Shown here: positions 17,649-25,871 of the stretch, one piece after another | Layout: each line of letters starts with the position of its first letter | Position numbering within the stretch: the first letter of the stretch is position 1 | NCBI RefSeq assembly: GCF_025854275.1 | Contig: NZ_CP107567.1 | Coordinates: forward strand, 3,844,001 to 3,908,000 | Direction: 5' to 3' | DNA: 64,000 nt | From: Streptomyces peucetius | GTDB taxonomy: Bacteria; Actinomycetota; Actinomycetes; Streptomycetales; Streptomycetaceae | The notes under the pieces: model-generated | What the model was told of the DNA's origin: nothing | Databases searched by the model: none | The model's input: only the letters and a program-made list of their open reading frames with translations | Translations under genes and position numbers: made by a program

Positions 17649-17945
17649 GTGATCTTCAAGCGCATCGGTAACGGGCGGCCGTATCCCGACCACGGCCGGG
17701 AAAGCACCCGGCAGTGGGCGGATGTCGCGCCGCGCCCGGTCCGCCTCGATCAGCTCGTGACCACCAAGGGCCAGCTGGATCTCGAGACGCTGCTCGCGGA
17801 GGACTCGACGTTCTACGGCGACCTCTTCGCCCACGTCGTGAAGTGGCAGGGCGACCTCTATCTGGAGGACGGCCTGCACCGGGCCGTGCGCGCGGCCCTT
17901 CAGCAGCGGCAGGTGCTGCACGCCCGCGTGCTCGAGCTGGGCTGA
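17649..17945 (+). CDS. conserved actinobacterial 98-aa protein (VapB-like by homologue annotation)
   Basis: GTG start; VIFKRIGNGRPYPDHGRES...RLDQLVTTKGQLDLETLL...VKWQGDLYLEDGLHRAVRAAL. Homologues are usually annotated as hypothetical or as type II antitoxin VapB-like, but no toxin gene is adjacent, so I would not assign that role. It is encoded in the same direction just upstream of the LytR C-terminal-domain gene, a conserved Streptomyces pairing. Confidence 0.8.
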   Translation: MIFKRIGNGRPYPDHGRESTRQWADVAPRPVRLDQLVTTKGQLDLETLLAEDSTFYGDLFAHVVKWQGDLYLEDGLHRAVRAALQQRQVLHARVLELG

Positions 17946-18095
17946 GCCAGGCCGCCGCAGGCGGTCGCCCGCTGCTTTGAATCGGCTCCTCCGCAGGGCG
18001 GCCGCTGGTCCTTTCGGGGGCGTTTCGGCACCGTACGGGCGCAATCCGCTGATCGTTTAGTAGGCATAGCCACCGAGCGGCACTACGCTGCGCCC

Positions 18096-18719
18096 ATGAG
18101 CATGCTGACTCCCCCCGGCATGGGCGGAAAGTACCGCATCACGGGCGACAAGTACCCACGAATGCGACGCCCCCGGAGCCGCCGCAGGATCGTATTTGCG
18201 GTGGTCGCCGCGGTGACCGCGCTGGGCCTGGCCGGCTGGGGGACGCTGCAGCTCATCGACGCGTTCACCGGCGGCGGCGAGAAGACCGCCGCGAGCGCGC
18301 GCGGCGCCGCCTGCAAGCCCGGCCCGTCCCCTTCCGCCGCGCCCCCGCCGCCGCTGCCCCGCCAGATCACGGTTAACGTCTACAACGCGACACCGCGCTC
18401 CGGTCTGGCCAAGTCCACGGCCGACGAGTTGAAGAAACGTGGCTTCAAGATCGGCAAGGTCGCCAACGCGCCCGCCACGTACGACAAGAAGGTCCCCGGC
18501 ACCGCCCTCTTCCTCGGCGCGGCGACCGCGCAGGACGGAGCCTTCCGGGTGCTCGGCACCCAGGTGCAGGGCTTCCAGGCGAAGACCGACACCCGCAAGA
18601 CGGCGGACATCGACCTGATCATCGGCACGGCCTTCAAGGCGCTCGACCCGAAGGCCAGTGCGGACGTGGCCCTCACGGCCCTGACCAAGCCGGAGCCGGT
18701 TCCGTCCGGAAAGTGCTGA
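18096..18719 (+). CDS. LytR C-terminal domain membrane-anchored protein
   Basis: A 207-aa protein. Short cytoplasmic N-terminus rich in Arg (RMRRPRSRRR), one membrane helix (IVFAVVAAVTALGLAGWGTL, about residues 32-51), a Pro-rich linker, then a LytR_C domain (ITVNVYNATPRSGLAKSTAD, IGKVANAP, TALFLGAAT). The LytR_C domain is found in envelope-associated proteins; its ligand is unclear. It converges with upp across a bidirectional hairpin. Confidence 0.85.
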   Translation: MSMLTPPGMGGKYRITGDKYPRMRRPRSRRRIVFAVVAAVTALGLAGWGTLQLIDAFTGGGEKTAASARGAACKPGPSPSAAPPPPLPRQITVNVYNATPRSGLAKSTADELKKRGFKIGKVANAPATYDKKVPGTALFLGAATAQDGAFRVLGTQVQGFQAKTDTRKTADIDLIIGTAFKALDPKASADVALTALTKPEPVPSGKC

Positions 18720-18727
18720 GGAACGGC

Positions 18728-18757
18728 GGAAGGGCCGGGAACCGTCCCGGCCCTTCC
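18728..18757. terminator. bidirectional hairpin terminator
   Basis: Perfect 13-bp stem GGAAGGGCCGGGA / TCCCGGCCCTTCC with loop ACCG, placed between the convergent LytR_C gene and upp. Confidence 0.7.
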
Positions 18758-18810
18758 TGACGACGACGGCACGAACGCCCCGCGAAGGGACCGGACGCCG
18801 CGCGAACGGA

Positions 18811-19446
18811 CTACTCGGCCGACCCGTACATACGGTCACCCGCATCGCCCAGGCCCGGCACGATGTACCCGTGCTCGTTCAGGCGCTCGTCCACCGAGGC
18901 GGTCACCACGGTCACCGGCGTGCCCGCCAGCTCGCGCTCCATCACCTCGACGCCCTCCGGCGCCGCCAGCAGCACGACGGCGGTCACGTCGTCCGCACCG
19001 CGCCGGATCAGCTCACGGATCGCCGCGACCAGCGTGCCGCCGGTCGCGAGCATCGGGTCCAGTACATACACCTGGCGGCCGGACAGGTCCTCCGGCATAC
19101 GGGTCGCGTACGTCGACGCCTCGAGCGTCTCCTCGTTGCGGATCATCCCGAGGAAACCCACCTCGGCGGTCGGCAGCAGCCGCACCATGCCGTCGAGCAT
19201 GCCCAGACCGGCCCGCAGGATCGGCACCACCAGCGGCCGCGGGTGGGACAGCTTCACCCCGGTCGTGCCCGTCACCGGGGTCTCGATGTCGACCTGTTCG
19301 GTGCGCACGTCCCGGGTGGCCTCGTACGCGAGCAGGGTGACCAGCTCGTCGGCGAGCCGCCGGAAGGTGGGGGAGTCGGTGCGCCTGTCGCGCAGCGTTG
19401 TCAGTTTGTGCGCCACCAGCGGGTGGTCGACGACGTGGATCCGCAT
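18811..19446 (-). CDS. upp: uracil phosphoribosyltransferase
   Basis: A 211-aa enzyme of pyrimidine salvage converting uracil and PRPP to UMP. Begins [20 protein letters not shown]. The PRPP-binding loop is [18 protein letters not shown], and the uracil-binding C-terminal region ends [14 protein letters not shown], as in the whole family. Length is standard. I start at the ATG at 19446; an upstream extension would add ten residues not found in the family. Confidence 0.97.
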   Translation of the reverse strand: MRIHVVDHPLVAHKLTTLRDRRTDSPTFRRLADELVTLLAYEATRDVRTEQVDIETPVTGTTGVKLSHPRPLVVPILRAGLGMLDGMVRLLPTAEVGFLGMIRNEETLEASTYATRMPEDLSGRQVYVLDPMLATGGTLVAAIRELIRRGADDVTAVVLLAAPEGVEVMERELAGTPVTVVTASVDERLNEHGYIVPGLGDAGDRMYGSAE

Positions 19447-19563
19447 GCCGTCAACAGTAGCCCGCGCTCGCATCAAGGACGGGTCCGGAGGGAAGGTGGA
19501 GAGGTGTACCCCCAGGCGACGGGGTCGAGGGCGGTACGGAAGCAGCCGTGGGGTGGTGTGGCG

Positions 19564-19746
19564 ATGCCCGAGTCAGAGCCGGAGCACGAAGAGGAAACCG
19601 CGACCGACGCGGAGCGCCGCAGGCGACGCGCCCAGTTCCTGCGCGAGCTGAACGAGGCCAAAGCGCTGCGCGACCGCGTCCAGCCACGGCGCGCCAGGGC
19701 CGCCCGGATGCGCCAGCAGATGCGTATGCGGACGTTCCGCTGGTAG
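19564..19746 (+). CDS. small conserved charged protein
   Basis: A 60-aa highly charged protein: acidic N-terminus ([20 protein letters not shown]), basic helical C-terminus ending [17 protein letters not shown] two codons earlier (19558) is an alternative start. It is divergent from upp and upstream of the tadA pair, in the order seen in other streptomycetes. Function unknown. Confidence 0.75.
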   Translation: MPESEPEHEEETATDAERRRRRAQFLRELNEAKALRDRVQPRRARAARMRQQMRMRTFRW

Positions 19747-19907
19747 CCCGTCCCACGCCCGTCCCATGGACACCGGTAAGAACTGATGGCCGACGCAACG
19801 ACGGAAGACCTCTCGCAACGCGGCTCTTTCTGCCACGATTCCGAGTGGGCGGGGCACGACGCAACGCACCGCCGGTCGTCACACCTCTGATCAGTGGGAG
19901 AGTCACG

Positions 19908-20444
19908 GTGTACTTCGCCGCACTGCTCGCGCGCACTCATGACGGGTGGGAAGCGAGCGACACAGAGCTCGACGATGTGGAGACCCTGTCGGATCTGACC
20001 GACCTGGCCCGTGAAGCCTCGGTGGACGAGGACACGGTGCTCGTCTTCATCGAACAGGAGGACGCCTGGTTCGGCGTCCTGCGGGTCGAGGGCGAGGAGG
20101 ATCCCCGGATCTTCGTCTCGGACGCGGCCGCGGCCGCACGCTCCTCCTATGGGGAGATCCTCACCAACGAACTGCTCGGCGGGGACGACGACGACCCCGC
20201 CGACGACCTGGACTCGCTGAACCTCGACGGCACGGAGGACGGAGAACCGGAGGAGGACGAGCAGAGCACGGTCGACGTCCCCGCCCAGGGCGGCGAGACG
20301 GTGCCGGCCGGCCCGGTCGGCGACCGCGAGATCCTCGCCGACCTCGGACTGTCGGAGAAGGAACTGCTGACACTGGACACCGACGCGCTGATGGAGATCG
20401 CGGACGCGCTCGGTGCGGGCGAGGTGCTGGAGACCGTGCGCTAG
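19908..20444 (+). CDS. tRNA adenosine deaminase-associated protein
   Basis: A 178-aa acidic protein (GTG start) reading VYFAALLARTHDGWEASDTEL...VFIEQEDAWFGVLRVEGEED and ending with a helical segment LSEKELLTLDTDALMEIADALG. This is the family encoded next to tadA in actinobacteria. Its stop codon overlaps the tadA GTG by one base, suggesting coupled translation; a biochemical role is not known. Confidence 0.88.
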   Translation: MYFAALLARTHDGWEASDTELDDVETLSDLTDLAREASVDEDTVLVFIEQEDAWFGVLRVEGEEDPRIFVSDAAAAARSSYGEILTNELLGGDDDDPADDLDSLNLDGTEDGEPEEDEQSTVDVPAQGGETVPAGPVGDREILADLGLSEKELLTLDTDALMEIADALGAGEVLETVR

Positions 20445-20974
20445 TGCCCCGGCAGGCAGACGAACAGGAACCGGGACGTCCCGCGGGGCCGGTGCCCGGT
20501 GGCGATCCCGTACGCGGTCCGTGGGAGGCGACGATGCGCCTCGCCCTCGGCGAGGCGGACCGTGCGGCACGGGGCGGCGACGTGCCGGTCGGTGCCGTCC
20601 TGCTGGCCGGGGACGGCACGATCCTCGCCGTGGGCCACAACGAGCGTGAGGCGACGGGAGATCCGACGGCTCACGCCGAGGTGCTGGCGATACGCCGGGC
20701 CGCCACCGTCCTCGGCGAGTGGCGGCTGACCGGCTGCACGCTCGTCGTGACGCTGGAACCGTGCACGATGTGCGCCGGCGCGATCGTGCAGTCACGGGTG
20801 CAGCGCGTGGTCTACGGCGCCCGGGACGAGAAGGCGGGCGCGGCCGGTTCGCTGTGGGACGTCGTACGGGACCGGCGCCTCAACCACCGGCCGGAAGTCG
20901 TCCTCGGGGTGCTGGAAGAGGAGTGCTCGCAGCAGCTGACGGCGTTCTTCCGCGACCGGCCGGGCGACCGCTGA
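20444..20974 (+). CDS. tadA: tRNA-specific adenosine deaminase
   Basis: Catalyses A34-to-inosine conversion in tRNA-Arg(ACG). Zinc site: HAEV (with the catalytic Glu) and PCTMCAG; the substrate loop RVVYGARDEKAGAAGS is intact. Start is probably GTG at 20444, overlapping the previous stop. The first 30 residues are not conserved, and the ATG at 20534 (MRLALGEADRAAR) is the start of the conserved domain. The window also holds a tRNA-Arg(ACG) 3' half at 49.0 kb, the substrate species of this enzyme. Confidence 0.95.
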   Translation: MPRQADEQEPGRPAGPVPGGDPVRGPWEATMRLALGEADRAARGGDVPVGAVLLAGDGTILAVGHNEREATGDPTAHAEVLAIRRAATVLGEWRLTGCTLVVTLEPCTMCAGAIVQSRVQRVVYGARDEKAGAAGSLWDVVRDRRLNHRPEVVLGVLEEECSQQLTAFFRDRPGDR

Positions 20975-21212
20975 CCGGTGCCCGGGCGACGCCTCGAGGT
21001 CGCACCCCGGAACCCGGCCGGCGGCCCGCGCGACGGCCGGGGCGTGGCGAAGAAGGCGTCCGGGAAACGGCGCGGAGGCCGTCCAGGGCATGGCGCGGAG
21101 GGCGTTCGGGGCACGGCTCGGAGGGCGCCGCGACGCGGCTCGGACCCGTGGGCCGGGCCCTTTCCCAGAACCGATTTCAGAGCACGGGCCACCTTGGGCT
21201 AGGATCTCTCCC

Positions 21213-21297
21213 GGTAGCGTGTCCGAGCGGCCGAAGGAGCTCGCCTCGAAAGCGAGTGTGGCGCAAGTCACCGAGGGTTCAAATCCCTCCGCTACCG
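21213..21297 (+). tRNA. tRNA-Ser (CGA)
   Basis: An 85-nt class II tRNA. Acceptor GGTAGCG pairs with CGCTACC (21290-21296) and the discriminator base is G. Anticodon stem CTCGC/GCGAG has loop CTCGAAA, so the anticodon is CGA. The variable arm is long, and the T-loop is TTCAAAT with stem GAGGG/CCCTC. CCA is not encoded. It is complete, unlike the tRNA fragments at 8.5 and 49.0 kb. Confidence 0.96.
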
Positions 21298-21304
21298 CTC
21301 TTGT

Positions 21305-21339
21305 CGAAGGGCCCCGGTGCGATGCACCGGGGCCCTTCG
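21305..21339 (+). terminator. hairpin terminator behind tRNA-Ser
   Basis: Perfect 16-bp stem CGAAGGGCCCCGGTGC / GCACCGGGGCCCTTCG with loop GAT, 7 nt after the tRNA. Confidence 0.8.
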
Positions 21340-21466
21340 CCTTGTCCCGGCCCGGGCCGCCCCGGCCGCTCGCGCCCCATGAAGATCCTGTCCGAAATCC
21401 GCTCGGCTAGACTCACGCGACGCGTGGCCGGGGCAGGGGCAGGGACAGCAGGGGAGACAGGGGCCG

Positions 21467-21631
21467 ATGGTGCAAGCCAAGAAGATAGCCGTCTACATCG
21501 TCGTCGTCTTCATCCTGTGGACGATCATCAAGACCCCTAAAGAGGCCGCCGACCTGGTGGAAGTAGGGTTCGAAGGGATTTCGAACGCCGCACAGGGCGT
21601 CGGAGAGTTCATGACCGAGCTCGTCACCTAG
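21467..21631 (+). CDS. 54-aa single-pass membrane protein
   Basis: ATG at 21467: MVQAKKIAVYIVVVFILWTI begins a protein with one membrane helix (residues 7-21) and an amphipathic tail ending VGEFMTELVT. GGGGAGA lies 10 nt upstream. It is shorter than most gene callers accept but has good codon use and lies 31 nt before the Dabb gene, in a position conserved in Streptomyces. Function unknown. Confidence 0.7.
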   Translation: MVQAKKIAVYIVVVFILWTIIKTPKEAADLVEVGFEGISNAAQGVGEFMTELVT

Positions 21632-21661
21632 GGCCGGTCAGGCCAAGCAGGGAGTGCCCCC

Positions 21662-21955
21662 TTGATCCGCCATCTGGTTCTCTTCAAGCTCAACGAGGGC
21701 GTCGGGCGGGACGAGCCGCGTGTCGTCGCCGGTGTGAAGGCCTTCCAGGAGCTGGACGGCGTCGTGCCCGAGCTGGAGTTCTGGGAGTGCGCCTGGAACA
21801 TCACCGACCGGCCGATCGCCTACGACTTCGCCATCAACTCGGCCGTGGCCGACAAGGACGCGCTGAAGCGCTACATCGAGCATCCGGCCCACCAGGCTGC
21901 CGCCGGACAGTGGCGCGAGTTCGCCACGTGGGTGATCGCCGACTACGAGTTCTGA
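21662..21955 (+). CDS. Dabb (stress-responsive A/B barrel) family protein
   Basis: A 97-aa protein with TTG start: LIRHLVLFKLNEGVGRDEP...YDFAINSAVADKDALKRYIEH...HQAAAGQWREFATWVIADY. This is the ferredoxin-like dimeric A/B barrel. Molecular role unknown in Streptomyces. A G/C hairpin followed by a T-rich tract (about 21966-22007) ends the transcript. Confidence 0.88.
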   Translation: MIRHLVLFKLNEGVGRDEPRVVAGVKAFQELDGVVPELEFWECAWNITDRPIAYDFAINSAVADKDALKRYIEHPAHQAAAGQWREFATWVIADYEF

Positions 21956-22056
21956 GGACCGTTCCGCCGGCCCCTCGCCCGCTGGGGCGGGGGGCTTTTC
22001 GGTTTTCCATCCCAACGCGACGTCAACACGGCGTTATCGGGTGCTTGCACACGGTG

Positions 22057-22064
22057 GACATGTC
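22057..22064. promoter_or_regulatory. GACATGTC palindrome upstream of sigF
   Basis: An 8-bp perfect palindrome lies 67 nt before the sigF start. The same octamer occurs upstream of sigN (23064-23071). It may be a shared regulator site; this is inference from position only. Confidence 0.35.
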
Positions 22065-22131
22065 TTGTGATGCTATGACCGCTTTTGACGAATGAATTGA
22101 CCGTAAATGACCGCAAAGGGGTGGCTTGACC

Positions 22132-22974
22132 GTGTCGGCCAGTACTGCGCCTCAGGTGCCACCTCAGAACGAGAGGCCGGACGACACCGCACCCGCCGCG
22201 AAGCCCGCGCGGCGCGGCGCCGACACCCGCGCCCTGACCCAGGTGCTGTTCGGCCGCCTCAAGGGGCTGGAGGCGGGCACCGCGGAGCACTCCAGGGTCC
22301 GCGCGGCGCTCATCGAGGCCAACCTCCCGCTGGTGCGGTACGCCGCCGCCCGCTTCCGCAGCCGCAACGAGCCGATGGAGGACGTCGTCCAGGTCGGCAC
22401 GATCGGCCTGATCAACGCCATCGACCGGTTCGACCCGGACCGCGGGGTGCAGTTCCCCACGTTCGCGATGCCCACGGTGGTCGGCGAGATCAAGCGGTAC
22501 TTCCGCGACAACGTGCGCACGGTGCATGTGCCGCGCCGGCTCCACGAACTGTGGGTGCAGGTCAACGGGGCGACCGAGGACCTGACGACGGCCCACGGCC
22601 GCTCCCCCACGACGGCCGAGATCGCCGAGCGGCTGAAGATCGGTGAGGACGAGGTGCTGGCCTGCATCGAGGCGGGCCGCTCGTACCACGCGACGTCGCT
22701 GGAGGCGGCTCAGGAGGGTGACGGCATGCCGGGCCTGCTGGACCGGCTCGGCTACGAGGATCCGGCGCTGGCCGGCGTCGAGCACCGCGATCTGGTGCGC
22801 CACCTGCTCGTGCAGCTGCCGGAGCGGGAGCAGCGGATTCTGATGCTCCGCTACTACAGCAACCTGACCCAGTCCCAGATCAGCCAGGAACTGGGTGTCT
22901 CCCAGATGCATGTGTCGCGCCTGCTGGCGCGAAGCTTCGCTCGGCTTCGTTCCGCAAACAGGATCGAAGCGTAG
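22132..22974 (+). CDS. sigF: sporulation sigma factor SigF (SigB/SigF family)
   Basis: A 280-aa sigma factor. Region 2 ([54 protein letters not shown]) and region 4 ([39 protein letters not shown]) are intact. The N-terminus [12 protein letters not shown] matches what I know of Streptomyces SigF, which acts late in spore maturation. I use GTG 22132; an in-frame TTG at 22126 is possible. SigB-type sigmas are usually controlled by an anti-sigma factor, but none is adjacent here. It is followed by the paralogue sigN. Confidence 0.93.
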   Translation: MSASTAPQVPPQNERPDDTAPAAKPARRGADTRALTQVLFGRLKGLEAGTAEHSRVRAALIEANLPLVRYAAARFRSRNEPMEDVVQVGTIGLINAIDRFDPDRGVQFPTFAMPTVVGEIKRYFRDNVRTVHVPRRLHELWVQVNGATEDLTTAHGRSPTTAEIAERLKIGEDEVLACIEAGRSYHATSLEAAQEGDGMPGLLDRLGYEDPALAGVEHRDLVRHLLVQLPEREQRILMLRYYSNLTQSQISQELGVSQMHVSRLLARSFARLRSANRIEA

Positions 22975-23062
22975 CTCGAACGGGTAGAGACTCCTGGATC
23001 ACTGACGTAGCCTCAAAAGCCTTGTACCCCCTGCTTCCTGGGCATTTTTGCGTGATACTTGT

Positions 23063-23097
23063 CGACATGTCACTACAGCGTGTTGCCGACATGTGAC
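23063..23097. promoter_or_regulatory. direct repeat CGACATGT(C/G)AC upstream of sigN
   Basis: Two 11-bp copies at 23063-23073 and 23087-23097, 24 nt apart start to start, differ at one base. The first contains the GACATGTC palindrome also found before sigF. They lie 111-145 nt upstream of the sigN start. Confidence 0.45.
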
Positions 23098-23207
23098 ATT
23101 CTGCTGGAACCGCGTTTGCCGCAGCCTCGCCGCCGGTATTCAGGTGGAGGCTGCGTTCCTCAGACGGTCGCGGCCACCGCGACCGTCCGCGACCTCAAGG
23201 GGGTGGC

Positions 23208-24065
23208 ATGTCCGTAGAACAGGGCAGCTCGAAGGTGCTCACTCGCGCGCCAAGCGCGCCCGCACCTGCCGAGTCCGGCAGCTCGGAAGCCATCGACACC
23301 CGCACTCTCTCCCGCTCCCTGTTCCTGCGGCTGCGCGCCCTGGACTGCGAGGGCGCGGCCGACGACAGCCCGGAGCGCACCTATGTGCGCGACACCCTCA
23401 TCGAGCTCAACCTCCCCCTCGTCCGGTACGCGGCGGCGCGCTTCCGCAGCCGCAACGAACCCATGGAGGACATCGTCCAGGTCGGCACGATCGGGCTGAT
23501 CAAGGCGATCGACCGCTTCGACTGCGAGCGGGGCGTGGAGTTCCCCACCTTCGCGATGCCGACGGTCGTGGGCGAGATCAAGCGCTTCTTCCGCGACACC
23601 TCGTGGTCGGTGCGGGTGCCGCGCCGGCTCCAGGAGCTGCGCCTCGCCCTCACCAAGGCCAGCGACGAACTCGCCCAGAAGCTCGACCGCTCGCCGACCG
23701 TCCCCGAACTCGCCGCCGTCCTCGGGGTGTCGGAGGAGGACGTGGTCGACGGCCTCGCGGTGGGCAACGCCTACACGGCCTCGTCGCTCGACTCGCCCTC
23801 GCCGGAGGACGACGGCGGCGAAGGCTCGCTCGCGGACCGGCTGGGGTACGAGGACTCGGCGCTGGAGGGCGTCGAGTACCGCGAGTCGCTCAAGCCGCTG
23901 CTCGCCAAACTCCCCCCGCGGGAACGGCAGATCATCATGCTGCGCTTCTTCGCCAACATGACCCAGTCGCAGATCGGCGAGGAGGTCGGCATCTCCCAGA
24001 TGCATGTCTCCCGGCTGCTGACCCGCACGCTCGCGCAGCTGCGGGAAGGGCTGATCGCGGACTGA
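23208..24065 (+). CDS. sigN: SigB/SigF-family sigma factor, SigN homologue
   Basis: A 285-aa paralogue of the upstream SigF. It has the same region 2 text ([37 protein letters not shown]) and region 4 ([39 protein letters not shown]). GGGGTGGC precedes the ATG. In S. coelicolor the tandem neighbour of sigF is sigN, which acts at the base of sporulating aerial hyphae; the orthology is inferred from synteny and similarity. Confidence 0.88.
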   Translation: MSVEQGSSKVLTRAPSAPAPAESGSSEAIDTRTLSRSLFLRLRALDCEGAADDSPERTYVRDTLIELNLPLVRYAAARFRSRNEPMEDIVQVGTIGLIKAIDRFDCERGVEFPTFAMPTVVGEIKRFFRDTSWSVRVPRRLQELRLALTKASDELAQKLDRSPTVPELAAVLGVSEEDVVDGLAVGNAYTASSLDSPSPEDDGGEGSLADRLGYEDSALEGVEYRESLKPLLAKLPPRERQIIMLRFFANMTQSQIGEEVGISQMHVSRLLTRTLAQLREGLIAD

Positions 24066-24115
24066 GGTCCGTCACCGGGGTTCCTTACTGACGGCCCGTC
24101 AGCCACACTGGCGCG

Positions 24116-24898
24116 ATGCGACGACGGACCGGCCCGGGGATCGTGGCGTCGGCGCTCTGCCTCTGCGGAGCGCTGACCGCGTGCGGCGGTGGCAGCAGCG
24201 ACGGTGACGTGGCGCTCGGCGCCGCGGGCGCCGGGTCCGACGGGGCCCCGACGGCCGCGGTGCCACCGAAGGGCAAGGTCTCGCTCGCCCCGCTGGACGG
24301 GGTGCGTGACGGGCCCGCCGCACCGGCCGCGAAAGCGCCCGGCAAGACGCCCGGCAAGAGCTCCGACGCGTCCGGCCGGACGACGGGGCAGCAGGGCGAC
24401 AGCGGACAGCACCGGGCCGGTACGGGGGACAGGAGCGGTACGAACGGCTCCGGGCAGCCGGAAGACGGCGGACCTCAACTGGCGCCGGGCCCCGACGGCA
24501 CGCCGGGCACCCCTGCCCCCTCGCCTTCCCCGAAACCGCCACCGACCCCGCCCGCACCCGCGCCGCCCGACCCGGAACCGGGCCCCACGGGCCCCGCCGT
24601 GCTCCGGCTCGGCGAGCCGGTGCGCGAGGCCCTGGACAAGCGGTGGTGCGAGAAGGTGACCGTGGAGTTCCGCAACAGCGGTGGCACCGCCGCCACCTCC
24701 GGGACCGTCACGTTCGCCACGCACATCATCGGTGCGCTCGGCATCGACTGGGCGACGGTCGAGTCCCGGCAGCCCCTGCCCGCGCCGATCGCACCAGGAG
24801 CCGTACGAAAGCGGACGTACACGGTCTGCGTCGAGGCCTGGCGGGTGCCTTGGGGAATGCACATGGAGACCCAGGACGTCACCGCGACCTGGAAGTGA
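24116..24898 (+). CDS. secreted lipoprotein of unknown function
   Basis: A 260-aa protein with lipobox LTAC (Cys near residue 23) after a short signal (IVASALCLCGALTAC). A long low-complexity Pro/Gly/Ser stretch covers residues 30-160. It is followed by a folded C-terminal domain of about 90 aa (LDKRWCEKVTVEFRNSGGTA, GIDWATVESRQPLPAPI, RTYTVCVEAWRVPWG) with two cysteines that could pair. It lies 50 nt after sigN in the same direction and is conserved there in streptomycetes. Role unknown. Confidence 0.82.
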   Translation: MRRRTGPGIVASALCLCGALTACGGGSSDGDVALGAAGAGSDGAPTAAVPPKGKVSLAPLDGVRDGPAAPAAKAPGKTPGKSSDASGRTTGQQGDSGQHRAGTGDRSGTNGSGQPEDGGPQLAPGPDGTPGTPAPSPSPKPPPTPPAPAPPDPEPGPTGPAVLRLGEPVREALDKRWCEKVTVEFRNSGGTAATSGTVTFATHIIGALGIDWATVESRQPLPAPIAPGAVRKRTYTVCVEAWRVPWGMHMETQDVTATWK

Positions 24899-24974
24899 CC
24901 GGAGTTCGGCCGGAGCGGCGGGGGCGGGCCGGCCGGGGCCGGCCCCAGCGGGGCGGCCGGGGCAGCCGGGCGCC

Positions 24975-25196
24975 TCAGCCGAGGGCGAGCCAGGCGACCG
25001 CGCCGAGGACGACCACCGCCGCGATCACACCGGCGATCAGGCCGACGCGCGACGAGGACGACGCGGCCGGGGTCGCGGCCGCGCGGCCCTGGGGCGCGCC
25101 TTCGTCGACGAAGGCGCGGAACATCTGAGTGCTGCCCGCGGGGTCGTAGTTGCCCTCGGGGCCCTGGCCTTGGGGAGCATGGGGGTTGTGTGCCAT
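24975..25196 (-). CDS. small single-pass membrane protein
   Basis: A 73-aa protein: MAHNPHAPQGQGPEGNYDPA, a low-complexity middle, and one C-terminal membrane helix (VGLIAGVIAAVVVLGAVAWL). It is convergent with the lipoprotein gene. Conserved small hypothetical protein type; function unknown. Confidence 0.72.
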   Translation of the reverse strand: MAHNPHAPQGQGPEGNYDPAGSTQMFRAFVDEGAPQGRAAATPAASSSSRVGLIAGVIAAVVVLGAVAWLALG

Positions 25197-25337
25197 GGCC
25201 CAGGACCCTAGCGAACGGCGGTGCCCGGCCCAACCCCGGGCGGACGCCGAGAGACACCGGGCACGGACATGACTTCCGCATGACTCTGCAGATGCAAAGC
25301 CTTTTGGGTTCCTTTACCCGTTCCAGTCCCTTTTCAT

Positions 25338-25380
25338 TTGCCTGTAGCAACCAACGGCTTTTATCGTTGCCCTAAGCAAC
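25338..25380. promoter_or_regulatory. paired palindromic operators upstream of the marR-MFS operon
   Basis: TTGC-N5-GCAA at 25338-25350 and GTTGC-N5-GCAAC at 25366-25380, centres 29 nt apart. They end 19 nt before the GTG of the MarR gene. Such paired inverted repeats just ahead of an autoregulated marR gene are the expected binding sites of its product (inference). Confidence 0.65.
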
Positions 25381-25398
25381 AAACACTGTGGAGGGGTC

Positions 25399-25863
25399 GT
25401 GGCCGAGCGCAGTCAGTACGAGGAGCTGGCCCGGCAGATCAGTGCCGTCGGAGCCGTGAAGCGCAGCCTCTCGCGGATGCTGCCCGCCGACTGCCCCTCC
25501 GGATCAGCCGCCGTACTGGCCCTCGTCGGCCGACACGGCGAGATGCGGATGAGCCGCCTCGCCGAACTGCTGGCCGTCGACATGTCGGTGACCAGCAGGC
25601 ATGTGGCCCACGTCGTGGACCGCGGCTGGCTGGAGCGCTCCCCCCACCCCGACGACCGGCGCTCCCGCATCCTGCGGCTCACCGCCTCCGGCGAGGAGCT
25701 GCTCGGCGACCTCGGCCGCCGGACCGCGGACATGTTCGCCCACTGCCTCGAGGACTGGTCCGACGACGAAGTCGGACAGCTGAACGCGATGCTGGCCCGC
25801 CTCCGGGATTCCGTCGGGGACTGCCGGGCCCACGCCACCCGTACACCCGCACAAGACACGTAA
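25399..25863 (+). CDS. MarR-family transcriptional regulator
   Basis: A 154-aa winged-helix protein: recognition region MSRLAELLAVDMSVTSRHVA, the wing with the conserved DDRRSRILRLT, and C-terminal dimerisation helices. GTG start with GAGGGG 5 nt upstream. It precedes the MFS gene by 8 nt, so the two form an operon; the twin palindromes upstream point to autorepression relieved by a transported ligand. Confidence 0.93.
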   Translation: MAERSQYEELARQISAVGAVKRSLSRMLPADCPSGSAAVLALVGRHGEMRMSRLAELLAVDMSVTSRHVAHVVDRGWLERSPHPDDRRSRILRLTASGEELLGDLGRRTADMFAHCLEDWSDDEVGQLNAMLARLRDSVGDCRAHATRTPAQDT

Positions 25864-25871
25864 GGAAGTTC

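Noticed and set aside
15713..17707. Very long minus-strand open frame (664 codons) opposite the M28 peptidase
   Set aside because: It is the antisense shadow of a high-GC gene: Arg/Gly/Ala/Val-rich, no domain, and the plus-strand peptidase is unmistakable.
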